A stretch of DNA of 64,000 nucleotides from Dryomyza anilis (Eukaryota; Arthropoda; Insecta; Diptera; Dryomyzidae): positions 69,012,367 to 69,076,366 of the forward strand of contig OX638133.1 in the NCBI GenBank assembly GCA_951804985.1. The letters are read 5' to 3'. Of the stretch, positions 50,156 to 61,029 are shown piece after piece. Below the pieces are notes generated by a model that saw only the letters and a program-made list of their open reading frames with translations, searched no databases and was not told where the DNA came from. The first letter of the stretch is position 1, and every line of letters starts with the position of its first letter. Position numbers and translations under genes: made by a program.

Positions 50156-50929
50156 CAGCAAAACTAATTTTTAGACTTAGTATGTTATGGAATGAGAGGT
50201 TTGATATATAATACTGGTATGCAATACAAATTGTAAAGATATTTTAGTAAATGTTGATTATAAAAGAGGTCTAAAATTAGGTGGCGAGGGAATATCTCAA
50301 AAATTATAGAAAATGATAGAACAGATAGGCGTTACAGATTTAACAAATAGTTTAATACATTTTTAGTTTCTATTAGATATTTACTATATTACGAATGATC
50401 AGGACCTGATAATGTTGGCATATAACTGAACGGGCTTTGACAGGGAGAAAATACACTGATCAGTTCCCGATCGTGGCACAGAAAGAATTTCCTACTAACG
50501 ATATTTGGAAAACATAGGAATGTCAGCAATTATTGGTATATTAAAACTAGTTAACACCTTTTGAAAATAAATTGAAAATTTAAAATTTGTTGAAAAACTC
50601 ATTGTGGATAGTACTGTAAATTTTTTAATTATGAAAAGTGACTAAAAAGAGTTAAAATTCCGATAGCGATTTTCTTAAATACTTTACGTAATTAAAAAAC
50701 TGAGTATGTAGTTAATATAATAATCTTTGTTATATGAGTAGTGTAATCATCAATAGAATAATAATTAATAAGGTCTGTGAGTAATATCATATTTGATTAA
50801 AATAAAGAAACAAATTGCTTAATATATCTGTTGGAAAACCCAGCACAAAGAAAGTATTAAGATCAGCTGATTGTCTAAAACTATTTCTGACCGTACACAG
50901 TTCTTATCGCATTCAACGAAAAAACTTAC
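50156..50929. other. AT-rich spacer with a foldback-family relic
   Basis: 'GATCAGGACCTGATAATG...GATCAGTTCCCGATCGTGGCAC...TTTCCTACTAACG' at 50398-50505 is a degraded version of the 6060-6876 family. No gene. Confidence 0.5.
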
Positions 50930-52480
50930 GAAAAATAAGAACTCATCGCCTAATCCGCGTCTTTTTGTGATAAACTACAAAACTGGTCGATTTGATAAAA
51001 GAAAGGACTGTTTTCGTGCGAAGTCTGGATTTGCATATTAGAAATCACTTTATCGACGGCATTAAACTAGTTGTGGAAAAAAGAAACATTCAAAAACAAC
51101 AACGAACAATAAAAATACACAGAAAGAGGCTGCAAGGATGCGATCGTTCTTTTGTGCTACCAAAATGTAGACGATCCTGCAAAAGTATTATGCGAAATTC
51201 ATAAATTTCAAAAGATAAAATATGCAAGGACGTCCGTCGACAAGAACAAAAACCTACATCATACCAAAACCAACCGTGCCAAAAGGGATGCAGAATGCAT
51301 ATTTTTGCATTTATCTTGAAAAATTAAGAAAAACGCGCGGCGGATTTAATCCATTTTTACGTAATATTATGCAGAGAGTATAATATGTTGACAGAACAGA
51401 ATAGAACAGGGACAGGGTCAAGCCGAACAAAAGACATGAAAATTAGAAATTCACGGTACTGCATTGTTTGGCGCAGAACATCAGGCGATGTGTAATGCAT
51501 TTTTCCAGCAAAATCGAAATTTTTGCGCTACCTAAGACGCTGTGATGTGTGCTGCCAGAGTTTCTTTGAGACTGCGTTGTCTGGCAGCGTCTTGCAGGAC
51601 AAGGCAAATAAAAAATAAAATCATCAAGAAGTCAATCCGCAAAGATTTTTTTATGACACCGAAAAAAATCACAACAATCGACAGCGACGAGTCAACAGTC
51701 AACATGGAAATCAATTAAGATGCAGATCCTTGAAAATTCAGTGCGCTCGCTTGTTGCATATATTTTTTAGGGTCTGCAAGGACCCCTGTATGTTTTTTTT
51801 TTGGTTGACGCACGCGAAAGGGTTGGGCGGTTACCTGAGTTTGGGAGTTTTTTCGGTTTGTTTTGATTTTTATGCACGCATGGATGTTGGTTGGTTGGTC
51901 GGTTGGTTGGTACGTTAGACGGACGTGTGGCAGACGCATGCGCGCCTCATTAAACGCGTTAATTTGCGGCAAAGGGTTAAAGGATGCTGGGGTATTTCAA
52001 TGTAAATTATAGACAAATTAGGGGAACTTTATTTTAAAGAGTTTACGAGATTAAAAATAAAAAATTTAATTGATTATAATATTAAAAAAATGATAATTTC
52101 TACACTTTATGATATTTTATACAAAACAAATTAATTATTTAATATCTCCTTAATACTATATTTGCCTTGACCCTGAAATGCTGCAATTGGTGTTTTTTAG
52201 CACTCATAAATTTGGTGTCCTTTGTTTTTACTACCTGTTTCCTTCACACGCCTAAAAAGTGTCCTTGCTTTAGTTTTTTAATGAATGCGCCTATGTGCGC
52301 TTGTAAAAAACTAATATCGACTCTAGGACGAAGTGAGGTACCTAAAAAAACACAAGATCATAAAATGGTAAAAAAACGTAATGAATACAGGAAGTGCGCG
52401 GAAGTAGTTGTATTTTTTATGTTTTATGATGGGCAGTTCATAAAAAAATGAATGCCGTTTTATGACCTGTTAAAAAATGA
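50930..52480. promoter_or_regulatory. Probable Kr central-domain (CD1-like) blastoderm enhancer
   Basis: The block lies 2.5-4.0 kb upstream of the presumed Kr start site, the general position of the Drosophila CD1 element. It is repeat-free and less AT-rich. Bicoid-type TAATCC: 50951 and 51347. Hunchback-type CATAAAAAA or complement: 51647, 52413 and 52439, plus looser A-runs at 52340-52380. Tailless-type AAGTCAA: 51629. Zelda-type CAGGTAA (complement) at 51831 and CAGGTAG (complement) at 52231. Drosophila CD1 is known to take input from Bicoid, Hunchback, Tailless, Knirps and Giant. Homology itself is not shown here; the call rests on position plus motif mix. Confidence 0.6.
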
Positions 52481-52689
52481 AAACAAGCTATAATAGAAAA
52501 TATGGGAACTAAATTTCGGAAAGGTTTTATATGCAACTGTTTCGGAAATGAAAAAGGTTTTAGGTTTAGGAAAGAGTTTGTTTTAGAATTTAGAATATTT
52601 AGTATATTTTTATTCGTATAAATTTGAAATAAAAAAAAAACACAAAAACTTTCTAAATTATGTATTATGTTTTATATTCCAAAAATCAA

Positions 52690-53140
52690 GTACCAAATAT
52701 TTTTCAAAGGTTCAAATGCCATGCAATAGTCTAACAAGTTTTCAATATATGATACAAATATGATTCGTATTTATTGGATATTTTCAGATTTAAAAGTGAT
52801 ATTTACAAATTAATGCTAAATATTTTTCAAATATGAAAATGCAATGCAATGGTCTAACAAATTTTTAATATTTGATACAAATATGGTTCATATTTATTGG
52901 AAATTGACAGAGTTAAAAAGATACAATACAAATATGGTTCATAATTAGTAGACATTTTCAGATTTAAAAGAGATATTTATAAACCAATGATAGACATATT
53001 TCAAATATGAAAATGTCATGCAATAGACTAACAAATTTTCAACACTTGATACAAATATGGTTCATATTTATAAGAAATGTTCAGATTTAAAAATGATATT
53101 TAAAAACCAATGATATATATTTTTCATATATAAAAATATT
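52690..53140. repeat. Diverged tandem repeat between enhancer and promoter
   Basis: About three copies of a unit of roughly 125-170 bp. Landmarks are ATGCAATAGTCTAACAA (near 52720, 52845 and 53015), GATACAAATATGGTTCATA, and TTTTCAGATTTAAAAG. It separates the CD1-like block from the proximal promoter. Confidence 0.75.
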
Positions 53141-54199
53141 GAAATATTAGCTAATTGCTATATTGTTCTTATTCAGATTTTGATTTCGGCAAGCCTAAAA
53201 ATTCTTATCATTGAAAATGTGCTTTTCAAATTTTCGTAAGAGTTATTTGCCAGAAATCTGTCTGTTTTAAATGGTTTAAAATTGAAAAAATGTTTATTAA
53301 TTTGTTTGAAACTTTAATTGCATTTTAAATGTATTTTAAATGAAATACTTGTACATATTTAAAATATAAAATATAACAATATTACACAGATTTAAAAAAA
53401 CCTATAAAACCCTATATAATTTCATTGTAAGTTTTTTTGAGATGTTTGCATTATAAAATAAATGAATACTTTCGAGAAATTAAATATTTCAAGTATTCAA
53501 AACTTCAAAAAACTAATTATATATTCAGCCTGCTAAATAGTATCGCCGAAAACTCATAATTCATATGATCAAACGTCAAAAATAACCCAATAAAGAAATG
53601 CTCAATTGAAGCGCTCAACTCGTGCACAACTCACTCGTGAGACTGTCGCGCGCGACCCCCTCAACTCACTCATTTCCCCATGTTGCGGCGGGGAGTACAA
53701 ACAACAGCAAATAACTCGTCGGGCAACTCTTAAGAACGAGGAGCCCTAACAATGAACAATGTATTGTGAATCAAGAGCGGGTGAAAAATGTAACAACGAA
53801 TGAGCGCTCGTTACTGCGAGTGCGCCAAATAGTAAGAATTACAAAAACAAATTTCTCAAAAGACAACGTTTAAGGCACCTATACAACAACAACAACAACA
53901 ACGATTACAAAAAGCAATGAGGAAGTGAGCACTCAAAGAAAACACTTTTCTTTGGTGGATGTTTTTTTTTCCTGAAAAAGAGTAAAAAATAAAACCAGTG
54001 AGCAAAACTCATGGCGCTGCTAGGGGAAACGGCACTGAGTGACTTACTTTACATTTTATGCAAATTAAAATTAAATAAATTACAAAAGGATTTTATTTAT
54101 AATGTATTTATTTAAAAAATGCAATTACAATTCAAACTAAAATTAAAAAAATTCAAAAATAATATTTTTTACAATATATTTATTTGTAAAAACATAAAA
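53141..54199. other. Upstream Kr flank with an ACTCA-rich patch
   Basis: Mostly AT-rich, but 53600-54030 is less so and carries many ACTCA/TGAGT words, a GCGCGCGACCCCC stretch and a (CAA)n run at 53885-53901. It may contribute to Kr regulation; no gene is seen. Confidence 0.4.
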
Positions 54200-54440
54200 A
54201 GAGCTCAAGTCAAATTTGATATATTTAAAAATAGTTTTAATTGAATGAATGAAAATATATGTTTTTTTTATTGAAAATATACATTTCATAAAAAGATATT
54301 AAAAAATGATATTTACTACAATTTATTTGAAAAGATATCATAAAAAGAATTCTATTCAAATTTGTTATAATTAAAAATATTTTTAATTGCATTAATGGAA
54401 AATATATTTATTTATTGAAAATATACATTTCTTTGAAAGA
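54200..54440. repeat. Diverged tandem duplication, period about 150 bp
   Basis: 'AATATA(T)...TTATTGAAAATATACATTTC' recurs at about 54270 and 54413, with 'TTTTTAATTG(A/C)AT(G/T)AATG' before each. Confidence 0.6.
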
Positions 54441-54479
54441 AATAAAAAAAATAGTTGAACATTTTCTCAAAAATTTTCA

Positions 54480-54956
54480 ACTTATTGACTGCTGCGACTA
54501 TTCGTTCACTGCAGCCCCGACGACTGTTGCGTCGTCTAATTTTATGGCCGCGCAATTAAATTGTTAAAAATAAAATAAAAATAAAACGCACGACTCTACT
54601 CTAGTTTTTTGTGTCAGGCCTCTTCGTTTTAGAATTTTTATGGCGTTCGTTGGCAGTAGGTAAAACAAACCAAACCAAACGAAACGAAATCAAACCAACC
54701 CAACCGACTCAATGCTCATGGCTCACGAAATGAGTGAATGTGTTGTGAGAGCGCCGCGGCGCGCTTCTGTCGTTGGCCGCATCCGCTACCTGTTCAATGC
54801 TTGGCTGTGCGAGAGTACTTGCTCTCTCTCTTTCTGGCACACACTCTCCGGCATGTTGTTGTTGCTGCTGCAACCCTCGCCCTGCACTCAGTGCTCATTG
54901 GATGCGAGTGCGCTCGCTGCAATACTTATAGCGAGGACGAACACAGCAAATGTATC
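54480..54956 (+). promoter_or_regulatory. Proximal Kr promoter region
   Basis: Composition rises sharply. Caudal-type TTTATGGC lies at 54541-54548 and 54637-54644. Zelda-type CAGGTAG is present as its complement at 54786-54792, about 165 bp before the presumed start. A GAGA-type CTCTCTCTC run is at 54822-54830. These factors are established early-embryo inputs or promoter-opening proteins in flies; their use here is inferred. Frames of 93-125 codons across this region are not supported as genes. Confidence 0.55.
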
Positions 54957-54960
54957 AGTC
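54926..54960 (+). promoter_or_regulatory. Candidate Kr core promoter (TATA-like + initiator)
   Basis: TTATAG at 54926-54931 lies about 30 bp before the initiator word TCAGTC (54955-54960), whose A at 54957 would be +1. The spacing is right for TATA-Inr promoters. No clean DPE is seen at +28. The drop in ATG frequency just after this point supports the placement. Confidence 0.5.
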
Positions 54961-55543
54961 GTGATTTGCCTCTTGCACTGCGAACAACACAATACAAGCA
55001 AACAAACAGCAAGTTTTAGTAGTTCTGCATTTCAAGTAACAACCAACGAAATACATTTTTTAAAATTAAAAAAACCAAACAAAATTTAAAACATCAACAC
55101 AAAAAGGATATTTTACAACACAACATCGTCTTCACACACAAAGGATAAAATATTTATATTAAGTGCGCGCTTAGCAAAAATCATATCATTCGCTGCAAGC
55201 AACGCCAACAGACAACAACGTCGTCTGTGCCGCAAGACTCCAAGTGTTTCTTTCATTTGTTTTAAAAATTCAAAAAATACCTCAAGTTAAAAAATAGTTT
55301 AACAACTACCTCATTTTAACAACAATTACAAGAAAAATACGAAAAACTTAAAAATTAAGTGACTCAGTGCTCAACTACCTCAAAGTACAAGCCGAACAAG
55401 GATATTTAGCCAACAAGGATACTTAAGAACATTTATGTGCCATTAAAGTGTTTGCATCTTCGACCACGAAAAGCACAAAAAAATCAACTGCAACAACTAA
55501 AAGTTTGTTTAGCACCAGCTACAAGATTCTACCACACACAGAC
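54957..55543 (+). other. Kr: Kr 5' untranslated leader (predicted)
   Basis: 587 bases from the presumed initiator to the start codon. It is CAA-rich and A-rich with only one ATG (55435), far fewer than expected in DNA of this composition, which fits a translated mRNA leader. No GT...AG pair is needed to explain it. The start coordinate is a prediction. Confidence 0.5.
55435..55446 (+). other. Three-codon upstream ORF in the Kr leader
   Basis: ATG TGC CAT TAA, the only upstream AUG in the predicted leader, about 100 bases before the main start. Its context (TTTATGT) is weak, so most ribosomes would be expected to pass it. Confidence 0.5.
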
Positions 55544-57709
55544 ATGGCAATGTCGCTGCTGCAGGACGCTCAACAACGAAGTAAGTATTGCAACAAATTA
55601 GTCACAGATTAAAAAAGCCTTCAAAAAGAAATACTGCAAAATGTCCTTCCGTTAAAATATCAAAAAAAAAAACTTCAATTTGTCACTTAAAACATTTTCA
55701 CCATCATTACGACGTGTCTCAATGGCTGTCGTCTCCATTTTGTTTTTTATTTTACGCCTTCTGCGGCTCCAAAAAGTTTGTTTACAAGTTTTGCGCTTGC
55801 CGGCTTTCGACTTCAAGCCCACCTCCCCAAACACACTCACATATGTGCTCAATGCATTTCCCCTTTTGTTTCCCCTTTCAATTCAATTCAATTCAATAAC
55901 AAAACAAGCCGCTCTCTTTGCGCGCGCTCTTCGTGCTCTTGTCGCACACATGCTGCCAACAAAGGTTAAGGTCCTGTGTCGCACACATAGACACTCAATC
56001 ACACATCAAACACACACTCATGTGTGCCAAGTGGCACGTGTCCTCTGGCAATTTGCCTCGCATCAAAGACCGCTGTCCACTGTTTGTGACATTTTGCAAT
56101 TTTCCCAATTTTCCCACTCAAATTTCTCAGCTGGACTTCTTGATACTAATTTTCGTTTTTTCTTTTCTTTCTCTTCTCAGGCTTAGCTGCTGCCCTCGCT
56201 GGCATGAAACACGAAGACGCCGAACGCTCGCTGTCACTATCGCCACCCATGTCCGCCAACACATCCGCCTCAGCCGCTGCCGCCGCCATGTACCCTGGCC
56301 TGCATCAAGCTGCCGCCGCCTCTGCCTTTGGCATGCTGTCGCCCACACAATTGCTCGCCGCCAACCGTCAAGCCGCCGCCGCCTTCATGGCCGCACAACT
56401 GCCAATGTCACAGCTCGCCTCACAGCTCTTCCCACAGCACCCAGCGCTGTTCGGCTCCTGGGCCAACAGCATGCCACATATGCCACTTACCTCCGGCCCA
56501 CACTCGCCGCCCGCCAGCCCACACTCACCGCTCTCAGCCAGCGGTGTGAGCAGCACACCAGCCAGCGGCAAACACAGCCTGAGCATGACATCGCCCACAC
56601 AGCAGGAGATGCCCGCAAAGAAGGCGCGCAAAACACTGGCCGTCAAGAAAGAGTTTAACTCGCCCGCCATTGAGATCAGCATGTCCGTGAACGATCTCTA
56701 TCACACACCCGGTGGTCCCATCTCACCGCCCTCGAGCGGCTCTTCGCCAAACTCAACACATGAGACAGCAGCCGGCGCCACCGTCAATGCTACCGGCAAA
56801 GATGCCGCACGCGACAAAAGCTTCACCTGCAAGATCTGCTCGCGCTCATTTGGCTACAAGCATGTGCTGCAAAACCACGAACGCACACACACCGGTGAGA
56901 AGCCCTTCGAGTGCCCCGAGTGCCACAAGCGTTTCACTCGTGATCATCACTTGAAGACACATATGCGCCTGCACACCGGCGAGAAGCCCTATCACTGCTC
57001 ACACTGCGATCGTCAGTTCGTGCAAGTCGCCAATCTGCGCCGCCATTTGCGCGTGCACACCGGTGAGCGCCCCTACACCTGTGAGATCTGCGACGGCAAG
57101 TTCAGCGACTCCAATCAGCTCAAGTCGCACATGCTCGTGCACAACGGCGAGAAGCCCTTCGAATGCGAGCGCTGCCACATGAAATTCCGCCGTCGCCACC
57201 ATCTTATGAACCACAAGTGCGGCATCCAGTCGCCACCCACACCCGCTATCAGCCCAGCCATGAGCGCCGACTACCCAATGTGCGATCAGAAGTCCGCCAT
57301 CGGCTCCAGCTACGGCTCCGAAGAGTCCATGGACCTGGGCGCACCCGTCAACCATGTCAAGGCTTTGTACGAGCCACAGCACATGGAGCCCATGGCACTC
57401 GTGAGCGCTGCCGATGCACCGCTCGATCTTAGTGAGGATGGTGGTAGCAGCGTCGAGGGCGGTCGCTCTCGCAAAGCGCATGACATTCGTCGCGTCTTCC
57501 GTCTGCCGCCCCAGATCACCCACATTCCCAGCGACATGCCCGTGCAGACTGAACCCGAGGATCTGAGCATGCATTCGCCACGCTCTGGCTTCTGCGGCGA
57601 GTCGATGCACCACGACGACATTGACTACGATGAGTTGGACGATGCCGCTACGCTGTACATGCGCCAGCAGCAACTGGCCGCCATGAAACGCGGCATGCAC
57701 ATGGAGTAG
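55544..57709 (+). CDS. Kr: Krüppel, gap-gene C2H2 zinc-finger repressor (two coding exons)
   Basis: Join 55544-55580 and 56181-57709, 521 residues. Kr is a nuclear DNA-binding repressor that patterns the middle of the early fly embryo and interacts with hunchback, knirps and giant. Exon 1 gives [12 protein letters not shown]; splicing continues [13 protein letters not shown], matching the Drosophila N terminus. Residues ~30-100 are Ala/Leu-rich, the known repression region. A basic cluster PAKKARK is at 157-163. Four standard C2H2 fingers occupy 227-249, 255-277, 283-305 and 311-333, joined by TGEKP/TGERP/NGEKP linkers. A fifth, atypical finger at 339-359 has C-x2-C-x12-H then HKC instead of a second standard His. 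CtBP-type motifs are PLDLS (426-430) and PEDLSMH (471-477). The start has a favourable GACATGG context; starting at 56204 would drop the conserved leader peptide. Length is close to Drosophila Kr (about 500). Strong G+C and codon bias contrast with the flanks. Confidence 0.97.
55581..56180 (+). other. Kr: Kr intron, 600 bp
   Basis: The donor A|GTAAGT at 55581 is near perfect. The acceptor is a pyrimidine tract TTTTCTTTCTCTTCTCAG ending at 56180. It interrupts a serine codon (A|GC). A single early intron after the N-terminal leader peptide is also the Drosophila arrangement. Frames of 103-246 codons running through or into the intron have no support. Confidence 0.93.
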
Positions 57710-58570
57710 ACGGTGAGCGCTCATTAGCTCACTCAGCACACAAACGAACGCCCGCCCGCCCTCACGAATGCAGCCAAAGATTGTACATAACGCCGCAGAT
57801 GAGTTTGTTGCTCCTTCATCAGATGAAAAGGGTTCCAAAAATGTCACAAAGTCAAAATTCAAAATTTTGCGCTGCGATAAATCACTCAATTTTAAGCGAA
57901 ACAGGAATTTATCTCAAAAAACTTAAGTACAAGAAAAACTAGTTTTAAGTTTACAAAAAAAAAATCTAAAAAAAACAACAAAAAAACACACAAAAACCCA
58001 AAAACATTTTCAAAAATTGCACATAGTAACTCGAAAATTGTACAAAAGCCAAACAAAATCTAGTTTTAAGTGAGTAGTTAGTTGAGATGTATTTTAATTA
58101 TTATTATTACTATTGAAACTTGGTGCCATCGAAAGTAGTAGCTTTTTATTGCTTTTATTTTCAATTTAATTATTTGAAATTTTATTATTTTCTAAGTATT
58201 TAGCTCTTACGTTGCTCAAAATTGTATAAAATGAACCAGACAGACAAACGGAAGTCAAACATTTGTAAATATTCGCAAAAATCAAAATTGTACATTGAAA
58301 ATTATCCAAATTGCAAATAATTTTTATATTTAAGTTTTTTTTTTATTATTATTATTACTATATATATATTTTAACTATATTAAATTCTATGAGAAAACAC
58401 AACAACAAAATCAAAATTAACTTTAAGTTATTAAAAAAATTTGTTTTTTCATATATTAAAAAAATCGCATGAATCTTTAAATAATTGTTTTGTTTTTATC
58501 AACTTTAATTCTAAGTTTTTATTGCATTGCATTACGCTCGAATAATAAAAAATTTATAAATCTAAAAAAA
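57710..58570 (+). other. Kr: Kr 3' untranslated region (predicted minimum)
   Basis: AT-rich sequence after the TAG stop. PUF/Pumilio-type words TGTANATA lie at 57782-57789 (TGTACATA) and 58264-58271 (TGTAAATA). The first convincing polyadenylation signal is at 58544, followed by a T-rich stretch. Longer forms reaching signals near 60017 are possible. Confidence 0.6.
58544..58549 (+). terminator. Candidate Kr polyadenylation signal AATAAA
   Basis: AATAAA in AATAATAAAAAATTT, about 835 bases after the stop codon, with T-rich and TG-containing sequence 30-80 bases later. Other AATAAA words in this AT-rich DNA make the choice uncertain. Confidence 0.45.
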
Positions 58571-60707
58571 AAATATTATATTCTTTTTATTTGAAATTCT
58601 TTCTTTTTTCAGTTTTTTTCTGCTCGATCTGCTTTATTTCGTTTATAGTTCGTAGTCGTTTTTATTCAGTTTTTTGGTTTGAAATCTGTTTTAGTTTTTC
58701 GGTTTTCAATTGACTTTTAATTTGTCTTTGAAATTTAATTTTGTTTTTTATTAGTTTTTTTCAATTTCAAATTGATTTGTTATATATTTTCATTTTAAAA
58801 CATCTCAACATAAAATTTGAAAAAATAACATTTTTCCACTTATTTTTGACATTTTTGTGAACAGAAAAAGTACTATTAACCAAATACCTCTGATACCTCC
58901 AAGTCACGATTAACTGCTACAAGTAATCGACGCAATTTAATGAATTTACCAACTTAACCTCAAAAAGTTTACATAAAATATTGACATTTTCTACATAGAA
59001 AAGAAATAACAAAATTAAAAAAAAAAACAAATTTAAAAAAATTAAATAATAATCTAGATTTAAGTGTATATACTACAAAAAACTTAGTGTAAAACTAACA
59101 ATTTTTTATTTTTAAATATTAACACAACATATATATTTAATTATACATATAAATAGCTATATATAATATGATTTTCACTTATTATTTCATTAAACTAACA
59201 CACATTATTTATGTTTGTAACGATAAAATTTGTAATTTTCGTTGTTCATTCAAAAGGTATAAAAAGTTCCTCAGCAAATATTATAAAAAAAAACCAAACA
59301 ATAATAGTGAGCGAATTTAATATTTTGATTGCGCAATATTGCACGCAATTCAATATAAATATTGCACGTACATATTGCACAATACTGCACTCACTCAATC
59401 AATCACTCACATTCACTCACTCAGAACAAATTATTGATTAATTCCAACTAAATATAATGTATTTAAATTTAAAACTCTAATATGTTAGTTGTAGCAAGTT
59501 AAAAACTGTATATTGTCGCTATAAAAACTGTCAATTTAATTGACTACATTATAATGCAATATATACTTGATGTAAATATTTTAAAAAATACTGTGCAATA
59601 TATTTCAACTGCAATGTGCAATTTCAATTATGTTTCGTAAACTGTAAACTATTTATGTAAAATGCAAAAAACTTAAATTAACACATTCAATTTAGCTTAG
59701 TTTAGCATAATGCCCAAAAAATCTAGTAAATTCTTTAGTTATGTACGAATTAATATAAAATACATCTATCTAATATTTATTATAAAAGAAGGATGGAATT
59801 GTTAGCACATAAGTTATATTCATGTATCTATATATAGCATATATCTATTTCATTGAATTGTTGTTGTTTTGTTCAGTTTTCAAAAACGGTGTAAACTTTG
59901 TATTTAGTCACTTAAATTATATATATGCCATACGGACTTAGGAAAAATTTAAAATGTATCGGTGTCGATGCCGAAAAGTTACACAAAAATATATTACAAA
60001 ATTAAATGAGTTTGAAAATAAATTACAACAGAGTTTTATTTATTCAAAAATATTTTACAATTGCCTAAAAAACGACACTTACTCCCCGATAATGTAATTT
60101 GCCGTTGACAACGATATCGGGTACAATTTATTTGAATATCTGTTGAATATCGTGCGAATACAATTTTTGATTCATGTATCAAACGGAACACTGAGTACGC
60201 TCGTTTAGAGAGTTTTTCTGTTGCCAGTACATAAATTATACGACAAAGTAAACAAAAATTTAAAATTTTAAAAAATAGTTGTCGAAACAAAAATATTGAA
60301 CAAACGTTCGATTCAAAGAGCGAAATGAACATAACTTATGAAATACGTTATATCAATTTTAGACGAAGGGAACTGAAAACGAATCGAATAGAAAGATATT
60401 TGATTTGGTGATTAATTTGAATCTTATTCGAGATATGTTTTGTTGTGGGTGTAAAAATGAATTTATGGTTTTTTACGAGTGTTGCACGAATATAACATTG
60501 TAATACTATGAATACCACAATTGATGTTTACTCTTTTCATCTGATCAACTGTTTATTGATGCTTAATATATCAAATGTTCAAAATTCAAGTATATTTACC
60601 AATATTTCACTTTATAGAAAGATAATTTATACAAGGACATATCACATACTTCACGGTTTTATTTCAGACTTTACCATAAACTACATAATTATAGTTCAAT
60701 ACTTTTG
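58571..60707. other. AT-rich 3' flank of Kr
   Basis: No second gene is supported. 59330-59425 has three AATATTGCAC words followed by (CACTCA)n. Another AATAAA is at 60017-60022. The 98-codon minus-strand frame at 60036-60332 has no recognisable domain. Confidence 0.5.
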
Positions 60708-60985
60708 AAGCGTCGGTAGCTCGTCTGGTTAGTGCGTTGGACAACGAGCGAAAAGTCGCTGGTGTGTTCGACTACGAGCCGAAAGGTCCGCGGTTCCATC
60801 CCCAGCGACTACCAACATCTTTTTCATATAAAACATTTTTTATGCGACGCTACCTCTCGGCAGTAAATGGCAAACCTACGAGAGTAAAACATTGCCTATG
60901 AAAAGCTCTCATCCGCCGTTCGGATTCGGCAATAAACTGTAGGTCCCACCAATTTGAGTACAAATATAACTCGCACAGCAGCAAA
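60708..60985 (+). mobile_element. tRNA-derived SINE, full head
   Basis: Begins GAAGCGTCGGTAGCTCGTCTGGTTAGTGCGTTGGA, then a B-box-like GGTTCCATCC. It carries an extra segment of about 30 bp ('CGAGCGAAAAGTCGCTGGTGTGTTCGACTA') that repeats part of the head, absent in the other copies. The body matches the family; no tail or target duplication is clear. Confidence 0.8.
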
Positions 60986-61029
60986 AATGTTTCTTGTCGG
61001 GTTTTGAATAAGATGTTTTTTGCTTGGGT

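Noticed and set aside
54712..55089. 125- and 93-codon frames at the Kr promoter/leader
   Set aside because: Low-complexity, overlapping, and they straddle the predicted transcription start; no recognisable domain.
55588..56658. Frames of 103-246 codons through the Kr intron and start of exon 2
   Set aside because: They cross the GT...AG intron and run in the wrong frame of a strongly supported coding exon.
56999..57889. 296-codon minus-strand frame over Kr
   Set aside because: It is the antisense shadow of the zinc-finger exon; no domain and no codon support.
59335..59400. AATATTGCAC repeats as a miR-92-type microRNA
   Set aside because: The words resemble the 5' end of that family, but no complementary arm forms a hairpin nearby.
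60036..60332. 98-codon minus-strand frame downstream of Kr
   Set aside because: No domain or supporting signals; begins within AT-rich flank containing a polyadenylation-like word.
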